Part shown: positions 60,134 to 64,000 of the stretch, piece after piece
How positions within the stretch are numbered: the stretch's first letter is position 1
Layout of the letters: the number at the start of each line of letters is the position of its first letter
Assembly: GCA_900239685.1 (NCBI GenBank)
Contig: OENT01000758.1
Coordinates: 1-64,000, forward strand
Source of the DNA: Rotaria macrura
Taxonomy: Eukaryota; Rotifera; Eurotatoria; Philodinida; Philodinidae
DNA: 64,000 nucleotides
Direction of reading: 5' to 3'
The notes under the pieces: model-generated
Databases searched by the model: none
The model's input: the letters and a program-made list of their open reading frames with translations, nothing else
What the model was told of the DNA's origin: nothing
Position numbers and translations under genes: made by a program

Positions 60134-60347
60134 GAAGTTTATATCACGAAAAAATCAATGATCGAAAAAGCTTCTACTTTGTATTTTATATAGCGCTCAA
60201 GTTAAGAAAAACAAAAGAACATACAACAAACAGTTACTTTTTATATTAGAAACAAAAACAAAACAAAACATTTTCAAAGTGATATATTGAACAATATGAA
60301 CGATTGACATTTTATTGAAAAAAAAATGTAATCATTAAAGACAATAT

Positions 60348-63128
60348 TCAATGTGAATGTGAATTGTAATGGTGTGAATATTGTCGTTCAATCGGATCGG
60401 CTTTATTATGTATGGACGGAGCAGATAGTAAAGTGAGACATGAACCAATTACAGTTAAAAAAATAAATACTATTAAACAACACCGATCAATGACAAGTGC
60501 AATAAAACGCCAACCTTCTCTTTCCTAAATCAGATACAAAATAATTAAAACATACATTAGATATGTAGTAAAAGAATTTTCGTGTTGTTTACAAACGAAC
60601 CAAATTATCTTGTTCAGCTTCACGTTGTAATTCACTGATGTATCGAATATCTTTTATTGCTTGTTGAATTATTGCTGGATATCTATCAATCGACAGTGTT
60701 TTCAAGTAGCTACTCAATTGATGAATGTTTTGACCATATTGTGATAGAGCTGATTCCGTTTCGTCAGTATTCTGTTTTGGTCGTAATAATGCACTACCAA
60801 TATGTGGTTTTGACATGAATATGAACGGTGGAATTATTTCGAAAAACCACCGTTTAACCCATTCAGGCATATGATGAGTATTTGGATGACGCCAATGTAT
60901 ATTTAATGTTATTATAGTTATAAATATCGATGCATTAACTAAGACTAATGTAAAAAGTAGATATGTACCAAGTAATGAAAGTTTTAATGATGTCGGTGGT
61001 ATGAGATCAACAAGAAGAAGATAAAATACTTGAAGTGCAACAAAAATTGATATTGATAATGTTAATTTTTCACCGCAATCGCCTAAAACAAAATGTAAGA
61101 TGAAATAATTTCTTATAATTTTCTTTTTTATTTAACAATGTTCATTGATGTCCTACTAGGTAGATAAAATACCAAAATTGTTAGAAAAGCAATATTTATA
61201 CATGGAATAACAAGATTAACCAAGTAGAAAAGTGGTTTTCGTCGAATAAGTAATGCAAATGTTACATCTAAATATGGATCATCTTTACAGCAATCATATA
61301 AAACAACATGGCGAACAGCAGGCTAAAAAACAAACAATAGACATAATTAGTTGTTGATTGATACTCTATTGATAGTTATTCCGTAAAAAAAGATAAGAAT
61401 AACTATAATACGGTATGTTCGTTCTATTTAATAACTAATCTTGTTATTATTAAATGCTTCAATATCAAATATGTATATGATCTATTATGTGCAATCATGA
61501 ATGTCAAATTTATTCTGCAACATTGATAATGAAGTCGAAGTGATCACATATATAGAGACATGAGATAGCTATTAATGTAGCTTTGGTAAAGGTCAAAATA
61601 TCCTATGAAAACATGGTAGAAACTTAATTACTCTATTGAATTCAATATTTAGGCATTTAACTAATACAATGAATATAGAAGTTCTCTATGAATATCGTCC
61701 ATGAGAAAAACAATTGTTCATTATTAACATGACCAGATGTGTATTTTCTTGGCAAACAGTCGTAGTAGTTCACATGTATCAATCAGTAAATATGAAAGAA
61801 CTTTAATCATTTGTAAATAGTAAAACAATATCTATCAATATGTTTTCATATCAGCTACATCATTACTTATCACTAAGTGTTTTCTAAGTATCTATTAATA
61901 CTATCTAGATATGATTTAGATGAAGGATTAAAACCAATAATTCAGGAGAACGGAAATATACAACGTTCAGAAATAATACAAATCACCGATGTAGTATATA
62001 TTCAATTTGTTTTCTTCTTTACTTAATTTATGTATGATATCAAATCATCATTCTGTTTTTTTCTGATTTCATGTGTTACTATTTGTAAAGTTTCAGTTCA
62101 AGATAAATCAATAGACTAGTCGTCTTCGTTTCAATCTCATGAGAACTTATGAATATTATTTGAAATCTTATGAAAATCGATATTTCATCCCATGAGATAA
62201 AAATAAGAAGAATACATCGTAATTACTTACAGCAGCAAGAATATCCCATTCAATCGATGGATAATAATCCGATAGATCAACACCACAATCAACAACAACT
62301 TGTCCTGATTTATGATGAAGATCAACCTATGTTTAAAGAAAATAATCGATCAATTTCTTCTCGTCTAAAATTTCGATTTAATGGCATCGCATACTAAATT
62401 TCCATTATGTGTCCATGTACCAAATTTAAGTGTACAATTTTGTTCATCAAATGGATAATATTGAATGTCAATAGCACAATAAGATTTATATATGACGGGA
62501 GGATTCCATTTTATAGATCCATTCCAATACTTTGTTAAATATATGAATCGAATAAAATACAGTAACGTATATTTCGAATGATCAATCAATACTTACAACA
62601 TGAGCTTTAGTAATTGTATTAACTTCATAGGTTCCGTCTGCATTATTATATAAAACAACATCAGGTACCCATATATCTGATGATGGAATTTCTACAACCT
62701 CAATTCCTCCGTAATGACTAGGTATCCATGTTAATTTATAATCAGTCCATTCCTAAAAATTTAAACCAAATAGATAAAGAAGACATTTTGTATTCATATT
62801 TTGTATCAAAATAAAAACTTTTTCTTTTTACATGTTCAAGCCAAACATTTGTTGTCATAATTTGATTACGTTCATCAATATCGGATAATTGTGATAGTTT
62901 TAAACCTAATGTAACATTAACTTTTTGATTTACCGATGGTACAGGTAGAACATATCTATTGTAATCTTTCATCAATTCATTTAGAAGACGTTTTGCATCC
63001 GAGTTTCCATGAACTTCTATACAGTTGAAAAAAAAAGAATGCCATGTAGACAAACGACAAAATTCAATCTTACCGAAATTAATTAGAGCGAAGAAGCCGA
63101 TTATTATTTTGTAGAAGAAGAGCTGCAT
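60348..63128 (-). CDS. Nicotinic acetylcholine receptor subunit, alpha-type
   Basis: Eight exons: 63128-63074, 63016-62832, 62752-62597, 62529-62395, 62326-62231, 61322-61157, 61082-60601 and 60524-60348, coding 483 residues. It has a signal peptide (~1-18) and a ligand-binding domain with WxPD ([16 protein letters not shown]). The Cys loop is C150-x13-C164 ([15 protein letters not shown]). Vicinal cysteines at 220/221 (YDCCKDDPY) define alpha-type subunits. M1 contains [21 protein letters not shown]2-M3 read [20 protein letters not shown] and [18 protein letters not shown]. The M3-M4 loop is ~100 residues, and M4 contains [19 protein letters not shown]. The M2 start with EK favours a cation channel. 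It forms pentamers at synapses or neuromuscular junctions; partners are not in the window. Intron 5 is 908 nt; the others are 67-76 nt. Confidence 0.92.
61323..62230. other. Long intron 5 of the nicotinic receptor gene
   Basis: 908 nt, splitting the ligand-binding domain just before the vicinal-cysteine loop. A/T-rich; no coding exon recognised inside. Confidence 0.6.
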
Positions 63129-64000
63129 GTTGTTTTTATATTCTTATTTCATCAAATAACAATATAACTGACACTAGGTCTATGATTGCCATACCAATAG
63201 CTTAAGCGATGAAAGACAAACTACACTTTGACGATGACGTTCTGCTTATGTCTGGTATATTGTGGCACAATAAATGACGATTGATAGCAAGACATCCGTA
63301 TTCGTAGAGCAAGAATTAGCCAGCAACAGAAGCTTCTGGATGAAGTCAACAGAGAAAAAGAAAAGCGGGAAGAAAATAAAGAAGAATAATATTCTTTCTT
63401 TTCATCATCGTTATCAACTCTATTACCAAATACATATGTGCATGTGGTCATAAGTATACGTGAAATTAACTTAATAGATTGATCTTTTTTTTTTGAAAAA
63501 TTTTTCATTTTTCTTCATAAATGTAACACTCGGAAGTGCTTCTAAGATCAATACAAGAGAAGAAGAAAAAAAAAGAAGACATGTTTAAACGCACCACTAC
63601 ATCATTAAGCAAAGCGTGTTACTGTGTGTCAGCCATATCATAGACAAAGTACTGATTACAATTTTGGAGGATCTGAAGAAGGTAATTAGAGAAACAAACC
63701 ATTAATAACGGATAGAGTAAAAAGAAAATGAAGAAAAACGGTGTAATCGATCTATATTTAACCATTTATGTGTGGTTTGGTTTTTCTGTTTTCTTGTCGT
63801 TGTTTTTCAGTAAGCTCCCCCCCCCCCGCCCCCCATTCTACTTACCCAATTACAGAAGAAAAAGTTAACTTGTTCGGAATAAGGATGATAGCCAAATGTT
63901 ATGCACTGTATGTATGTGTACTCGATTGACTAATAAGGAAGATGAAGCACACGTTGTGTCTTTTACGGTTACGAAGAGAAGAAAATCAATCGGAAACGTC
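63129..64000. promoter_or_regulatory. Upstream region of the nicotinic receptor gene
   Basis: About 870 bp to the window edge. It contains purine-rich tracts and a C-run with one G (around 63816-63834). The 95-codon minus frame at 63221-63508 is Ser/Phe/Arg-rich without conserved features and is not called. Confidence 0.4.

Overview
The window is eukaryotic and almost certainly from a small invertebrate. It is AT-rich, and its genes are cut into many short exons by introns that are mostly about 45-90 nt with GT-AG borders. The protein set is metazoan: TRAF, a nicotinic acetylcholine receptor subunit, an ACE-type peptidase, a large EF-hand/Rab GTPase, AIF and a CP2 transcription factor. The compact gene style and the palindromic, foldback-type repeats fit a bdelloid rotifer best. 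That assignment is inference only; no taxonomic marker is present. Exon borders were read by eye from reading-frame continuity, splice signals and family conservation. In each spliced gene the exon lengths given add up to a whole open frame.

Layout. From 1 to 19.4 kb is a gene-rich block: the 5' part of a TFCP2-like factor (-), the N-terminal half of an AIF gene (-), MFSD14 transporter (+), a paired helix-turn-helix protein resembling a pogo/CENP-B DNA-binding region (-), an intronless calcium-sensor protein (+) and a TRAF adaptor (-). From 19.4 to 34.1 kb is a repeat island with no supported gene. It holds a long inverted repeat around a 142-N gap, an inverted pair of GC-rich elements, a foldback element carrying 57-bp tandem repeats, and smaller inverted-repeat elements. 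From 34.1 to 38.4 kb are two minus-strand genes I do not recognise: a Tyr/Arg-rich protein and a two-pass membrane protein. From 38.4 to 45.1 kb is a second repeat stretch with a segmentally duplicated repeat family; one copy carries an 830-bp insertion flanked by a 7-bp target duplication. From 45.1 to 63.1 kb genes resume: EF-hand/coiled-coil/Rab (+), ACE-type peptidase (+), an unrecognised helical protein (-), a Tctex-type dynein light chain (-) and a nicotinic receptor alpha-type subunit (-).

The genes do not form an operon or a single pathway. Neighbours often diverge (AIF/MFSD14, HTH/calcium sensor) or converge (MFSD14/HTH, calcium sensor/TRAF, ACE/helical protein). The most unusual features are the AIF gene that lacks its C-terminal half, two GC-AG introns, the Arg-to-Lys change at the chloride-binding position of the ACE homologue, and the nested and palindromic repeats.
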